The notes: generated by a model from the letters alone, not told the origin. 33,811 bases of DNA from Nitrososphaerota archaeon (GCA_028866895.1 JAGWHF010000016.1:1-33811); one strand, 5' to 3'. Numbered from the stretch's first letter, positions 22,590 through 31,209 are shown. A program made the numbers and translations.

Positions 22590-23867
22590 CTACGCGGGGC
22601 GCGGTGCTCCGCAATGGGAACACGTGTTCTGCGAGTTTAGCGTGTAGTAGCCGCACTTGAAGCACAGCCAGTCTTGCTGCTGTTCCTCCTCCTGTTTTGG
22701 AGGTGCGGATGCTGAAGTTGCTGTATCAATCTTGTCTGCCCAGTGCTGCCTGGTCTCGTATACCACCGGGCCTGTATCGATGTTTGTTACCACCTGCTTC
22801 ATCTTTTTGTTGCTCCACATGAATACTATAACCGCTATGACTGCCGCGCCCCCTGCCAGTCCGTATAAGGTCATGTTCGAGATTCCGCCTGCGGTGGTGG
22901 TCGATACCGTACCTGAAACGACCAAGGTTGTTGTAAACGCGGGGGCACCCTTGACGTTGTATGCCTGTGCCGTACCCTCAACATTGTAGGTCCCCGACGC
23001 CGCCTGGTCTATGACTGTCATTTTGTACGGCTGGTCGGCAGTAAAGTCGATATTCTGGGTACTGCCTGCCATAGTTCCCGACTGGAGGTTGCTCACGCCG
23101 GTGGAGAAGGTCGTAACTGCCACTTTCGTACCCTTGTAATGCAAGACGTCGGAATCACTTACCACGTAGGATGGATCAAAGAGGTGATCCCAGTTTGCCA
23201 GGGCCTGCTGGGTGTACAACACGCTTGCATCCATCAGTGGTGCCTGCAAGGCATTCTCGGCAGGGGTGCCCTTGATCATGCTGTATACGTTTGGAAGATC
23301 CTTCTGGATGAGATTGATGGGGAAGTTTATCTCCAAGTTCCCATTCTGGGGCGTAGAGATCGTCTCGGCCTGGTTCAGATTGAATCCTGCCCAGGCGGCA
23401 TCCATGATAAACGGCGTGCCTCCTCCCATGACACCTGAAACTGTGGTAACCGTGCCCTTGTAGATCACATAGTTCTCTATTGTTGGTATTACTTGGATGA
23501 GGTATGTGATGGATGCCTCCGTTGAATGGCCGTTAATCTGGGCAACATAGTTTAGCTTAAGGCCGGTAATCTTTGCCGTGCTTCCCGTGGCAGTCATGGC
23601 ACTCTGCATATCCTGCATGAGCTTCTGGACGCTTGGATTGCTGTTGTCAAGCGTGAACGAGATGGTCTGGTTCTGGCCGTCAAGGGCATCCTTCAGCTTG
23701 CCGCCGTTTGGGTATGAGATATTCACGACCCTGGTAAACTTGAAGTTGGGTGTGATCGGCTGCCCGTCTATAGGAATGTATCCGGTAAAGTCTACAGTCG
23801 CAAAGACCGGTGACAAGGTGCCTACAAGAAGCATAATTAACACTGGGAGGATGTATAGTGCCCTCAT
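22590..23867 (-). CDS. Type I membrane protein with extracellular domain and cytoplasmic zinc ribbon
   Basis: A 425-residue protein. The signal peptide is about 1-24 (ending SPVFA). An extracellular beta-rich domain covers about 25-340, with no recognised family. One transmembrane helix lies near 345-362 (LYGLAGGAAVIAVIVFMW), followed by KKMKQ, a Gln/Glu-rich spacer, and a C-terminal zinc ribbon (CFKCGYYTLNSQNTCSHCG). Topology by the positive-inside rule puts the ribbon in the cytoplasm, so the protein could pass an outside signal to an inside partner (inference). The ATG at 23867 is fixed by a TATA box 29 nt upstream; a TTG two codons earlier is also in frame. Confidence 0.78.
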   Translation of the reverse strand: MRALYILPVLIMLLVGTLSPVFATVDFTGYIPIDGQPITPNFKFTRVVNISYPNGGKLKDALDGQNQTISFTLDNSNPSVQKLMQDMQSAMTATGSTAKITGLKLNYVAQINGHSTEASITYLIQVIPTIENYVIYKGTVTTVSGVMGGGTPFIMDAAWAGFNLNQAETISTPQNGNLEINFPINLIQKDLPNVYSMIKGTPAENALQAPLMDASVLYTQQALANWDHLFDPSYVVSDSDVLHYKGTKVAVTTFSTGVSNLQSGTMAGSTQNIDFTADQPYKMTVIDQAASGTYNVEGTAQAYNVKGAPAFTTTLVVSGTVSTTTAGGISNMTLYGLAGGAAVIAVIVFMWSNKKMKQVVTNIDTGPVVYETRQHWADKIDTATSASAPPKQEEEQQQDWLCFKCGYYTLNSQNTCSHCGAPRPA

Positions 23868-23889
23868 GATCAAACAAATGGTCGAGGAT

Positions 23890-23900
23890 GGTATTATATC
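23890..23900 (-). promoter_or_regulatory. TATA box (GATATAATACC) of the zinc-ribbon membrane protein gene
   Basis: This lies about 29 nt before the ATG at 23867. The same 11 bases occur at the same distance before the archaellin start at 33736. Confidence 0.65.
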
Positions 23901-24168
23901 ATTGCAACTTTCTAACCCCCCTCCTGCGATCGGGCCGGTTGGCAGGCAGAAAGTCTGCGATGGCGGCTGGATCTGGCTTTGGCAGTCCCGGCGCCCAGAT
24001 CGGGCGGGTTTCAGCAGGCGGTAAACTTCCCAGAACCCGACATCTTAAAGCCGGATGCCCGGACATTTACTTGTTGTCAAGGCCGCAGGCTCCCAGGTTC
24101 AACCTCTCCAATACCACCGTACCCGGCAAGGTCTGCACCGCCTCTTCATTCCAGGTGGTCCTTGAGAC

Positions 24169-25179
24169 TTGAGCTCGATAAACAAGATCAAGTCAGCCGT
24201 AGGCCGCAACATAATACGTGTCACAATAACGCTGGTGCTTGTCATCCTGTATGGGACGATCTCGGAATATTATCTGGAGCGCGGGGCCCCCGGAACCGGA
24301 GTGAGGACCCTCTTTGACAGCCTGTGGTTTGTAGTGCAGACGATAACGACGGTGGGTTACGGAGATACCCACATTGCCACATTTGCAGGCAGGGTCAACG
24401 CCATAGCCTTCATGCTGGTAGGCATCGGCATACTTGGCTTCTTTACCGCAAGCTGGGCCTCTAGTTTTATACAGTACTCCATAGGAAAGAGGGCAGGCGA
24501 ACTTTTGTTGAAGTCAAGGGGTCACATAGTGCTCTGCAACTGGAACTCGCTTACCGCAGAGATCGCGCAGGCCCTCCTGAAGGAGAAGACCGACCTTTTC
24601 GTTCTTGCCCCGCTTGAGAAGAAGCCGATGGACGGGCTGGAGTTCTTCAACGGCACGTGCCTACACCTGGGCGACCTTGAGGGCGTCAGTGCAAAGACTG
24701 CCCAGTCTGTAATAATCATGGCGGAAAAGCTGTGGGACAAGGAGCTGGCAAGTGCGATTGATGCCAAGACGATACTTGGAATAATGAACGTCAGGAAGAT
24801 AAACCCGGAGGCCCACATTGTGGCGGAGCTCCTCAAGTCCGACAGCGTGGACAACGCAAGGCTTGCGGGGGCAAATGAGGTCGTCGTCCACGGCGAGATG
24901 TCGGCAAGGCTGATTGCGCGGGCGGCGCTCTATCCTAGCACCATAGACATGATGAAGACAATCCTCTCATCGTCCTCAGAACAGCAGATCTTCTCTGACC
25001 GGGTTCCCGCCTCCATGAAGGGCAGGAAGTACGGCGACCTGCTAAGGTACGTGCTGGAGAAGGACTGCGTGGCAATTGCGCTAGAGCGCGCAGGTGCAGT
25101 CCTCGTGAACCCGCAAAAGGACATGGTACTTGGGGACGACTCCATAGTCTACATTGGCAGGTCGAGGATAACATTCTAG
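24169..25179 (+). CDS. MthK-like potassium channel with RCK domain
   Basis: A 336-residue channel subunit. Transmembrane helix 1 is at about 14-32, followed by a pore helix (SLWFVVQTIT), the K+ selectivity filter TVGYGD (61-66), and an inner helix (about 76-100) with the glycine hinge GIGILG. The cytoplasmic part has an RCK/TrkA-N Rossmann domain beginning GHIVLCNWN (118-126), which lacks the NAD GxGxxG as in MthK, and a TrkA-C-like domain after about 255. It should be a ligand-gated (Ca2+ or nucleotide) K+ channel. The start is TTG at 24169, with AGGTGG 11 nt upstream and no good TATA nearby. Confidence 0.92.
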   Translation: MSSINKIKSAVGRNIIRVTITLVLVILYGTISEYYLERGAPGTGVRTLFDSLWFVVQTITTVGYGDTHIATFAGRVNAIAFMLVGIGILGFFTASWASSFIQYSIGKRAGELLLKSRGHIVLCNWNSLTAEIAQALLKEKTDLFVLAPLEKKPMDGLEFFNGTCLHLGDLEGVSAKTAQSVIIMAEKLWDKELASAIDAKTILGIMNVRKINPEAHIVAELLKSDSVDNARLAGANEVVVHGEMSARLIARAALYPSTIDMMKTILSSSSEQQIFSDRVPASMKGRKYGDLLRYVLEKDCVAIALERAGAVLVNPQKDMVLGDDSIVYIGRSRITF

Positions 25180-25379
25180 GCCGTGCTGGCCTGCAGTCCG
25201 GGGCTGGGCGAGTACGGGACAGGTAAGTGCTGGACGGCAACTCGCTGGGCCTGGCCCGTGCTCAGATGTGGAATCCCCGGTCAGCATGATCACACAGCGG
25301 ATTGTGTTGTCTGGAGTCCCATTCCATAGTGGTACATGCAATATTGAAGGGCACAAAAATAAGGGAGGGAAAGTTGTCC

Positions 25380-26909
25380 TTACTGCGGTTCTCCGGTGCT
25401 GGGGTTCAGGAATAGCTTGCCTGCATTTCCATCCTTGAAGTCGAACATGTTGTCAAGCGAGTTGGCCTGGACGTCAAATGACTGGTTGCCTATACTTCCA
25501 AGCCCCCAGTTGTCCTCTATGAACTTGAGAATCGAGGTCTGGTCAGTCATTGTATGGTCGACAAAGTTTGTCCTTGCGTATGGGGATATCACAAGCAGCG
25601 GCTGGCGCGGCCCGTGGCCGCATCTGCTCTGAATCGCGCCCGCCTTTGCAGTACCGCATCCATGGTCCTCCGGACCGTTTGCCTGGTTTACTATGGGTGG
25701 CATCACGTGGTCGTACCATCCGCCCGAGTCATCATAGGAAATGATCACGGCTGTATCCTTCCACTGGGGCGTCTTCTCGAGATGGTTTATCGTGGATACG
25801 ATGAACTTCTGCTCATCAAGGGGGCTTGAGATGCCCGCATGCCCGTTCTGTGACTCGATCGGCTTGAGGAAGCTTACGGCCGGCATGTTTCCGTGGTCAA
25901 CTGCAGCCCAAAAGTCGGAGAGGTCATACAGGTGGTTTGCCTGGTCCTGCCTGCCTATCATTGCCACCGATGTCGGTGGAAGGTGGTGGGGATTCGAGGT
26001 TGCCGCATAATACTGGAACGGGTTGTGCGACTGGTCGTAGTCATGCACCTCCTCGCCTGCAACGTTCGTGTGCGATGAGCTGCATGTCACGGGGTGGGTT
26101 CCATCCCATGGAGTGTCCGGCTTGAATCCGCCCTGGAACCATCCCCATGTCACGCCCTTTGCGTCAAGAAGCAGCCCTACATTGTTGCTGCCGTTGACAA
26201 AGCTGAAGACGTTTCCGGGGGTATGGTCCGAGCAGTCGTCATAGGTTGGATCCACGCCGTCAACTGCGGTGCCTGCAATGGCGACAGTCGGTATGTCTGC
26301 AGGCGTCACCTGGTACGTATTGCCGGAAACCAGGTTGAATTCACCCGGTTCAGACGCCCCAAACGTGGTGCTGAAGGAGTTGTCGCTCATGGCAAAATGC
26401 TGGGCATAATTCCACAGCCCGGTCACGGTGTTTCCGTCAAAGTATCCCATCGTAGTTGAATTGTCCGGCTTGCAGAATGCAAGCGGGTCATGTCCAGTCT
26501 TGCCCACGCTCTGTACGAACCGGTCAAGAAGGCCTCCGTCGTATGCAAGCTGCTCCTGCTGGTAGTCATTGCTGCTTGGGCACGTGAATGCCTGGGATCT
26601 GTCAAGGCGGAAGGGATTGACAAGGTTGGGGTTGAAGGCCAGCAGGTCGCCTGTCAGGCCGTTCACGGTAGGCGTGTCAGCAGATGCCTCGAATCTCGGC
26701 TCTCCCGCGGGGTTTGCCGCATAGGGATAAGTGCCAAAGTAGTGGTCAAACGATATGTTCTCGTCAAAGATTACCACCAGGTGCTTGATTGGAGTCGTGG
26801 TGGGGATCTGTTTTGCGCCGTAGCTGTCTGCCAGTGCCCATCCCGTGCTGCTCAGGAAAAGCGATGTCATAACAAGTCCGATGATTGTCGATGTCAGGAT
26901 TTTAGTCAT
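25380..26909 (-). CDS. Secreted phosphoesterase (phospholipase C / acid phosphatase AcpA family)
   Basis: A 509-residue exported enzyme with a signal peptide at 1-28 (ending ALADS). The family motif lies at 41-62 (IKHLVVIFDENISFDHYFGT), where E50 and N51 match the active-site ENxSFDHYFG of PF04185 enzymes. Further motifs are FGASEPGEFNLVSG, ISYDDSGGWYDHVMPP (metal-binding Asp/His) and the LLVISPYAR stretch. It would hydrolyse phosphodiesters or phosphomonoesters outside the cell, perhaps to obtain phosphate. The start is at 26909 because a TATA-like AAATATCC (minus strand, 26933-26940) lies 28 nt upstream. The frame is open a further 58 codons without reason to use them. Confidence 0.92.
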   Translation of the reverse strand: MTKILTSTIIGLVMTSLFLSSTGWALADSYGAKQIPTTTPIKHLVVIFDENISFDHYFGTYPYAANPAGEPRFEASADTPTVNGLTGDLLAFNPNLVNPFRLDRSQAFTCPSSNDYQQEQLAYDGGLLDRFVQSVGKTGHDPLAFCKPDNSTTMGYFDGNTVTGLWNYAQHFAMSDNSFSTTFGASEPGEFNLVSGNTYQVTPADIPTVAIAGTAVDGVDPTYDDCSDHTPGNVFSFVNGSNNVGLLLDAKGVTWGWFQGGFKPDTPWDGTHPVTCSSSHTNVAGEEVHDYDQSHNPFQYYAATSNPHHLPPTSVAMIGRQDQANHLYDLSDFWAAVDHGNMPAVSFLKPIESQNGHAGISSPLDEQKFIVSTINHLEKTPQWKDTAVIISYDDSGGWYDHVMPPIVNQANGPEDHGCGTAKAGAIQSRCGHGPRQPLLVISPYARTNFVDHTMTDQTSILKFIEDNWGLGSIGNQSFDVQANSLDNMFDFKDGNAGKLFLNPSTGEPQ

Positions 26910-26932
26910 TGAACAAAACAATTCCGTCCTTG

Positions 26933-26940
26933 GGATATTT
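26933..26940 (-). promoter_or_regulatory. TATA box of the phosphoesterase gene
   Basis: The minus strand reads AAATATCC, about 28 nt before the ATG at 26909. It is weaker than the others but at the expected distance. Confidence 0.45.
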
Positions 26941-27163
26941 CCGTGACGCAAATAGATTGCATAGGATCTGAAATTGCGGCGGGCCATACTGTTTCTACGG
27001 AAGATACCATATGCTACAGGGCGGGACAGGCTTTTATTTATGCGGGGGTTGGCTCGCAGGTCGGTCTCATATGCCACCTGCAAACCGGGCCGGTTTCCGT
27101 GCTAGTCCGCCATTTTGAAAACTGTTGGAAGCCTGATGCAGTAATCTACGGTTGTGGGATTGA

Positions 27164-27520
27164 TCACCTGGCTAGCGCATCACGGATTGTCCTTGCTGCG
27201 TCATCCTTGTCCTTTGCCTCGAAGATTATCTTTTTGAACCTTTCATGGTCCAAAGATACGGTGATGCACCTCTCAGGATCATGCATCTCAAAGAACAACA
27301 GGCCGTCGTTTGAGAGGTAGAGCCCGTCCTTGATTACGCCAGGTAGGGAGGCACCTGCAACCTTTAGCTGCTCGAAGGGCTGCCATGGGACCTTTTCGGT
27401 GGAGACTGATACCACGTGCTCAAGCGGCACACGGATCGTCCTCCGTATGCTCAGTATTGTATCTATGCCGTGGATCTCAAAGACCAGGCTGTTTCCGTCT
27501 ATTTTCACGGTTCCTGACAT
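27164..27520 (-). CDS. Small PH-domain-like protein
   Basis: A 118-residue soluble protein with alternating beta strands (TVKIDGNSLVFEIHG, RTIRVPLEHVVSVSTE, GLYLSNDGLLFFEMHD, CITVSLDHERFKKIIFE) and a single C-terminal helix (KDDAARTIRDALAR). This is the layout of bacterial-type PH domains. It is cytoplasmic; partner unknown. The start is ATG at 27520 because GTTAAATTTC (minus strand, 27541-27550) lies 26 nt upstream. An ATG at 27565 is in frame but precedes the TATA. It ends 254 bases from the phosphoesterase start and has its own promoter. Confidence 0.72.
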   Translation of the reverse strand: MSGTVKIDGNSLVFEIHGIDTILSIRRTIRVPLEHVVSVSTEKVPWQPFEQLKVAGASLPGVIKDGLYLSNDGLLFFEMHDPERCITVSLDHERFKKIIFEAKDKDDAARTIRDALAR

Positions 27521-27540
27521 TGCCGTCTTCCCGGGGTGCG

Positions 27541-27550
27541 GAAATTTAAC
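27541..27550 (-). promoter_or_regulatory. TATA box of the PH-like gene
   Basis: The minus strand reads GTTAAATTTC, centred 26 nt before the ATG at 27520. Confidence 0.5.
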
Positions 27551-27593
27551 CTGTGCTGATACCATGCAGGGGCCCGCCGGAGGTTTTATGGGA

Positions 27594-27974
27594 TCATTTT
27601 GTCTTGGACCACTTTCTCATCCATTGCAGCAGATCTATTATCGATGTGACTAGTTCCTGGCCCTTGCGGGTAAGCCTGTATTCCACCCGGGGGGGGATCT
27701 CGTTGTAGGAGAGCCGTTCGAGCACGCCGGTTTTTTCAAGCTCCTTTAGCCTGGTTGCCAGCGTCTTGCTGCTGATTCCCTTGAGGGACTCTTTGAACTG
27801 CTTGTGCCTGACAGGCGCAGTCGTGCAGCAGAGCGGGATGAGGATCTCAAGGGTGCCCCTCTTTGTGATTATCCTTCTAAGCCTTGAGGTTTCCGACATC
27901 AGCAGCGAGACGTCATACCCCTCAAAGGAGCACGAGTCTCCGATGATTGGGATTGGCTTCCTTTTAGTTTCCAC
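27594..27974 (-). CDS. HxlR-family winged-helix regulator
   Basis: A 126-residue regulator. The HxlR winged helix spans about 35-120: GTLEILIPLC, RHKQFKESLKGISSKTLATR (recognition helix), LKELEKTGVLERLSY, and the wing EIPPRVEYRLTRKGQEL. Two adjacent Cys (C49-C50) and C15 could sense thiol-reactive compounds such as arsenite (inference). It is divergent from the arsC-aquaporin operon and most likely its regulator; arsenic operons more often use ArsR. The start is GTG at 27974, about 38 nt from the shared TATA element. The frame runs far upstream, but that part is the reverse shadow of arsC and the aquaporin. Confidence 0.85.
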   Translation of the reverse strand: METKRKPIPIIGDSCSFEGYDVSLLMSETSRLRRIITKRGTLEILIPLCCTTAPVRHKQFKESLKGISSKTLATRLKELEKTGVLERLSYNEIPPRVEYRLTRKGQELVTSIIDLLQWMRKWSKTK

Positions 27975-27993
27975 GCTTACACCAACTGTATTT

Positions 27994-28032
27994 AGTTCCA
28001 CTTGAGAACTTAAATGGTTTACCAAGTGAACC
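27994..28032. promoter_or_regulatory. Shared divergent promoter and dyad operator of the arsenic-type module
   Basis: The near-palindromic ACTTAAATGG (28008-28017) sits 26 nt before the arsC ATG (28038) and can also be read as TATA on the minus strand towards the HxlR gene. It is flanked symmetrically by TTCCACTTG (27996-28004) and CAAGTGAA (28023-28030). A second inverted repeat, AGTTC...GAACT, occupies 27994-28010. A dimeric HxlR protein bound here would block or bend both promoters. Confidence 0.6.
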
Positions 28033-28037
28033 ATAGT

Positions 28038-28451
28038 ATGGGGGTTTGCGGGGAGAGGATTGTGCTGTTTGTATGCGTGGAAAATGCGGCAAGAAGCCAG
28101 ATGGCGGAGGGATTTTTTAGAAAATATGCCCCGAAGGAATGGCAGCCCATCAGTGCCGGGACGCGGCCAGGGATGTTGGACCAGAATGCGGTCCGGGCAA
28201 TGAATGAGGTCGGAGTGGACATTAGCGGGCAGAAGCCAAAGGAGCTGTCCGGGGAGATGATTCGGTCCTCGGCTCTCAGGGTGGGGATGGGGTGCATCGA
28301 AAGTGCGCAGTGTCCTGCCGTCTTCCTCGGTGATTTCCAGGACTGGGGGATCGAGGATCCAAAGGGCAAACCAATCGAGAAGGTGCGCGAGATCAGGGAC
28401 AAAATAGAGGAAAGGGTGAGGGAGCTTGTCAGAGGGCTTGAATCCCGGTAG
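28038..28451 (+). CDS. arsC: Arsenate reductase, thioredoxin-coupled LMW-phosphatase type
   Basis: A 137-residue protein of the low-molecular-weight tyrosine phosphatase fold. The P-loop VCVENAARS (C13, CX5R) should attack arsenate. C86 (MGC) and C92 (QCP) would complete the redox triad as in Bacillus subtilis ArsC (C10, C82, C89), so electrons would come from thioredoxin. The DWGIEDPKGKP stretch carries the family's general-acid Asp region, followed by a helical tail. The start is the ATG at 28038, 26 nt from the TATA; an upstream ATG at 28014 overlaps the TATA itself. The aquaporin gene overlaps its end by 26 bp. A phosphatase role is the alternative. Confidence 0.9.
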   Translation: MGVCGERIVLFVCVENAARSQMAEGFFRKYAPKEWQPISAGTRPGMLDQNAVRAMNEVGVDISGQKPKELSGEMIRSSALRVGMGCIESAQCPAVFLGDFQDWGIEDPKGKPIEKVREIRDKIEERVRELVRGLESR

Positions 28452-29109
28452 GCTGACCTGCAGCCAGAAAAAGTTCCTGGCAGAAATGGCTGGAACGTTT
28501 GTCGTCGTCGCCCTGGCCACGGGTTCTGTCGTAATTTCGGCAAGGTATGGCGGGGTGTTTGGCCCATGGTTTGTGGCGCTGGCCCCTGCAGCGGCAGTGG
28601 CCATGATGGTGTATTCGTTTGGAAGGGTGTCCATGGCCCACTTTAATCCGGCGGTATCGGTGGGATTCTTGATTACAAAACACCTGCCAAGGAACCTCTT
28701 GCCCGTATATCTCGGGGCGGAGATGACCGGCGCAATTCTTGCCAGTGTGTTTGTAAGATATGCCATAGGAACGCAGGCAGATCTTGGCGCAAATGCGCCG
28801 GACTATCACTACCCAATCTTGCTGATAATTGGGGTCGAGGTACTGGCTACCGGGTTGTTGATGGCAGTGATTCTGGCGGTAGTACATACTGGGGGGCTGA
28901 GGGGGTTGGGCGGGATTGCCATAGGGGGGATTGTCGGCCTTGACATATTCTTTCTTGGTGTTGTATCGGGCGCCTCCATGAATCCTGCGAGATCGCTTGC
29001 CCCGGCCCTGCTGTCTGACAGCCTGGGCAGCCTGTGGCTATACCTGACTGCGACATTCATAGGTTCAGGGATTGTTGCGGCAGCCTACAGCAAGTGCATT
29101 GGGAAATAG
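28426..29109 (+). CDS. Aquaglyceroporin-type channel (MIP family), AqpS-like
   Basis: A 227-residue MIP-family channel with six transmembrane segments and both half-helix motifs: NPA at 74-76 (HFNPAVSVG) and NPA at 186-188 (GASMNPARSLAPA, with the conserved Arg). Coupled to arsC it probably lets arsenite (as As(OH)3) flow out, as AqpS does in Sinorhizobium meliloti; alone it would be a water or glycerol channel. The start is TTG at 28426, with GGTGAGG 5 nt upstream inside arsC. TTG at 28438 and ATG at 28486 are alternatives, but the latter would cut into helix 1. Second gene of the operon. Confidence 0.9.
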   Translation: MSEGLNPGRLTCSQKKFLAEMAGTFVVVALATGSVVISARYGGVFGPWFVALAPAAAVAMMVYSFGRVSMAHFNPAVSVGFLITKHLPRNLLPVYLGAEMTGAILASVFVRYAIGTQADLGANAPDYHYPILLIIGVEVLATGLLMAVILAVVHTGGLRGLGGIAIGGIVGLDIFFLGVVSGASMNPARSLAPALLSDSLGSLWLYLTATFIGSGIVAAAYSKCIGK

Positions 29110-29331
29110 GGCAGGTGCGGGACTGCGTGTGGTTTTGCCACCGCGGCAGGGAAGCTGGCGACGTCCGGATTTTTATCTTGTCCGCGGTGGCCTGCCAGGC
29201 CCCCGCCCCCGTTGGTACGGCCTGCAAGACCAGCCACAGCCCGTCCAGCGCGGGGTGCTGTTTGAGGAACATGGTTCACTTACTTTGTTTAATAATTGTT
29301 TTATCCTGAAATTAGAGAGACAGATATTGGT

Positions 29332-29859
29332 GTGGAAGGACATGGTAAGGGGAATCCCAGCAGGGGTTTAGGCGACGGAAACTTGATTTCCGCCCCGCAT
29401 GGAGGCCCCTCTCACTTGGAGAGTCCTGCCGGGGCAATCTCTTATGTGATTAATCATGACGTCAAGCCGTCGGAGCTTGCATCCTTGTATGATAATTCAG
29501 GCCTTTTGCGCCCCAGGGATGCTGCCACCATAAGCAGGATGATTGACAATGCAAATTTGATAATTGCCGCGCGGGCCAACCGGAGGCTGATAGGAATCAT
29601 CCGGGCGTTTACCGATTTTAGTCATGCCTGCCACGTCTCGGACTTTGCAGTCGAGAGAAAATACCTCCGCATGGGAGTAGGAGAGAGGATGTTGCAGATT
29701 ATACGCGAGGCAGTAGGCGGCAAGGTCGTGATTTTTTTCATGTCGTCAAGTGAATTTGATTCCTTTCACTCCGGCATGGGCCTTCAGAAGGAAGAGCATG
29801 TCTGGTCCATACTGGGCAAAGACTGTTTTGTCTCCGCAAATGGCGCCAAGAAATCATGA
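29332..29859 (+). CDS. GNAT-family N-acetyltransferase
   Basis: The GNAT domain spans ISYVINHDVKPSELASLY to SILGKDCFVS. Motif A is HVSDFAVERKYLRMGVGERML, in which RMGVG stands for the acetyl-CoA pyrophosphate loop (Q/RxxGxG/A). The GIIRAFTDF strand precedes it. The substrate is unknown. About 40 residues before the domain look poorly structured, so the true start is uncertain: GTG at 29332 is given, TTG at 29296 is possible, and so is a TTG nearer the domain. A TATA-like GTTTAATAATTG is at 29287-29298. It follows the aquaporin at about 220 bases and is probably a separate unit. Confidence 0.75.
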   Translation: MEGHGKGNPSRGLGDGNLISAPHGGPSHLESPAGAISYVINHDVKPSELASLYDNSGLLRPRDAATISRMIDNANLIIAARANRRLIGIIRAFTDFSHACHVSDFAVERKYLRMGVGERMLQIIREAVGGKVVIFFMSSSEFDSFHSGMGLQKEEHVWSILGKDCFVSANGAKKS

Positions 29860-30021
29860 AAATGGAAACCGCGTGGGAAGGGCTCGGCAGAATCGGGTGA
29901 TGGGACGCGCATGCGGGCCATATGATAGGATCGTCGGTGCGGCAGAAAGTTCATCTAAATTATTTAACTAACGATTGTACATACATTCACATTTTATGAT
30001 TTTGGCCAAATCAGCCAAAAG

Positions 30022-31209
30022 ATGGCGGTCATGAGTGCGGTAGTGGAACTGGAGTCGATTGCAGGAAGGTATGCCTCGGAGGCAATCAGGCACGAGGAGG
30101 CAGGGGCAAGCGACAGGGCGGCTGCAAGTTATCAAAAGGCAGTGGATGCACTTGCCAAGTTGATCCAGCTCTTCCCTGAAAATCCCATAAATGCCATATA
30201 TAAGGAGCGTTGCGGCACGTACCGGTCCAAGATAAGCGCGCTGGCAGGAAACCAGGAGCATCCCGTCCCCGAGAGGGAGGGGCGTGAGGCGCAGCCCGGC
30301 CAGGCCACGAGGACTGCGACGTCGGGCGGCGAGTTTGACAAGATGATAATCAAGGAAAAGCCGGCTGTAAGGTGGGCCGAGGTGATCGGGCACGATGATG
30401 CCAAGAGGGCGTTGCGCGAGTCCATAGTATACCCGACCAGGAGGCCTGATCTGTTCACGCTGGGCTGGCCCAGGGGGATCCTGTTATACGGTCCGCCAGG
30501 GTGCGGCAAGACGCTGCTTGCTGCGGCTTCTGCAAGCGAGATCCAGGGGGATTTCATAAACGTGGACGCCGCATCGGTGATGAGCAGGTGGCTTGGGGAG
30601 GCCGAAAAGAACGTGTCCAAGATATTTGGCATGGCAAGGAGCGGGGCTGCAAACAACAATCCCGCAATACTCCTCATAGACGAGGTGGACTCGCTCCTTG
30701 GCGACGCGCAGAATGAAAACGGCGGGGAGGTCAGGGTAAAGAACCAGTTCCTGACCGAGATGGACGGCATAATCAGCAAGGGAAAGAACATCCAGCTGTA
30801 CGTGATGGCTGCCACGAACAAGCCGTGGAATCTGGACTGGCCTTTTCTTAGGAGGTTTACGAAGCGGATCTACATACCGCTTCCCTCCCTTGAGGCAAGA
30901 GAGAGCCTGTTCTCGCTCTATATCTCAAAGATAAGGAGCGACCACTCGATAAATCTGAAAAAGCTTGCAATGGCCACTGAGGGTTACAGTGCAAGCGACA
31001 TCAAGGACATATGCCAGGCGACGCAGCTGCAGATAATTGACGAGTTTTTTGAAAAGGCGGACCTGCAGAAAATGGGGCCGGGGGGCGGGCAGCCAAGGAA
31101 TATCACCGTGAGGGATTTCGAGGAGGTGATCGCAAGGCGCAAGCCAAGCGTCAATGGCGAGATGCTGGAAAGGTACGACAGGTGGACAAGGGAGTTTGGG
31201 GCCCTGTGA
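30022..31209 (+). CDS. cdvC: CdvC/Vps4-like AAA ATPase with MIT domain
   Basis: A 395-residue ATPase. An N-terminal MIT domain (about 8-75, three helices: VELESIAGRYASEAIRHEEA ... SYQKAVDALAKLIQLF) binds ESCRT-III/CdvB tails. A linker covers about 76-105. The AAA domain has Walker A GPPGCGKT (157-164), Walker B LLIDEVDS (217-224), sensor 1 AATNKPW, and Arg finger FLRRFTKR. It disassembles ESCRT-III-like polymers in thaumarchaeal cell division. It could be the main CdvC or a paralogue; no other cdv gene is in the window. The ATG at 30022 has TTTATGA 26 nt upstream, supporting a leaderless start. Confidence 0.9.
   Translation: MAVMSAVVELESIAGRYASEAIRHEEAGASDRAAASYQKAVDALAKLIQLFPENPINAIYKERCGTYRSKISALAGNQEHPVPEREGREAQPGQATRTATSGGEFDKMIIKEKPAVRWAEVIGHDDAKRALRESIVYPTRRPDLFTLGWPRGILLYGPPGCGKTLLAAASASEIQGDFINVDAASVMSRWLGEAEKNVSKIFGMARSGAANNNPAILLIDEVDSLLGDAQNENGGEVRVKNQFLTEMDGIISKGKNIQLYVMAATNKPWNLDWPFLRRFTKRIYIPLPSLEARESLFSLYISKIRSDHSINLKKLAMATEGYSASDIKDICQATQLQIIDEFFEKADLQKMGPGGGQPRNITVRDFEEVIARRKPSVNGEMLERYDRWTREFGAL

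Noticed and set aside
26910-27083. 58-codon N-terminal extension of the phosphoesterase
   Set aside because: The TATA-like element at 26933-26940 lies inside it, and the signal peptide begins exactly at the internal ATG at 26909.
27975-28766. N-terminal extension of the HxlR frame to 390 residues
   Set aside because: The added part is the antisense of arsC and the aquaporin. The divergent promoter at about 28012 lies inside it.
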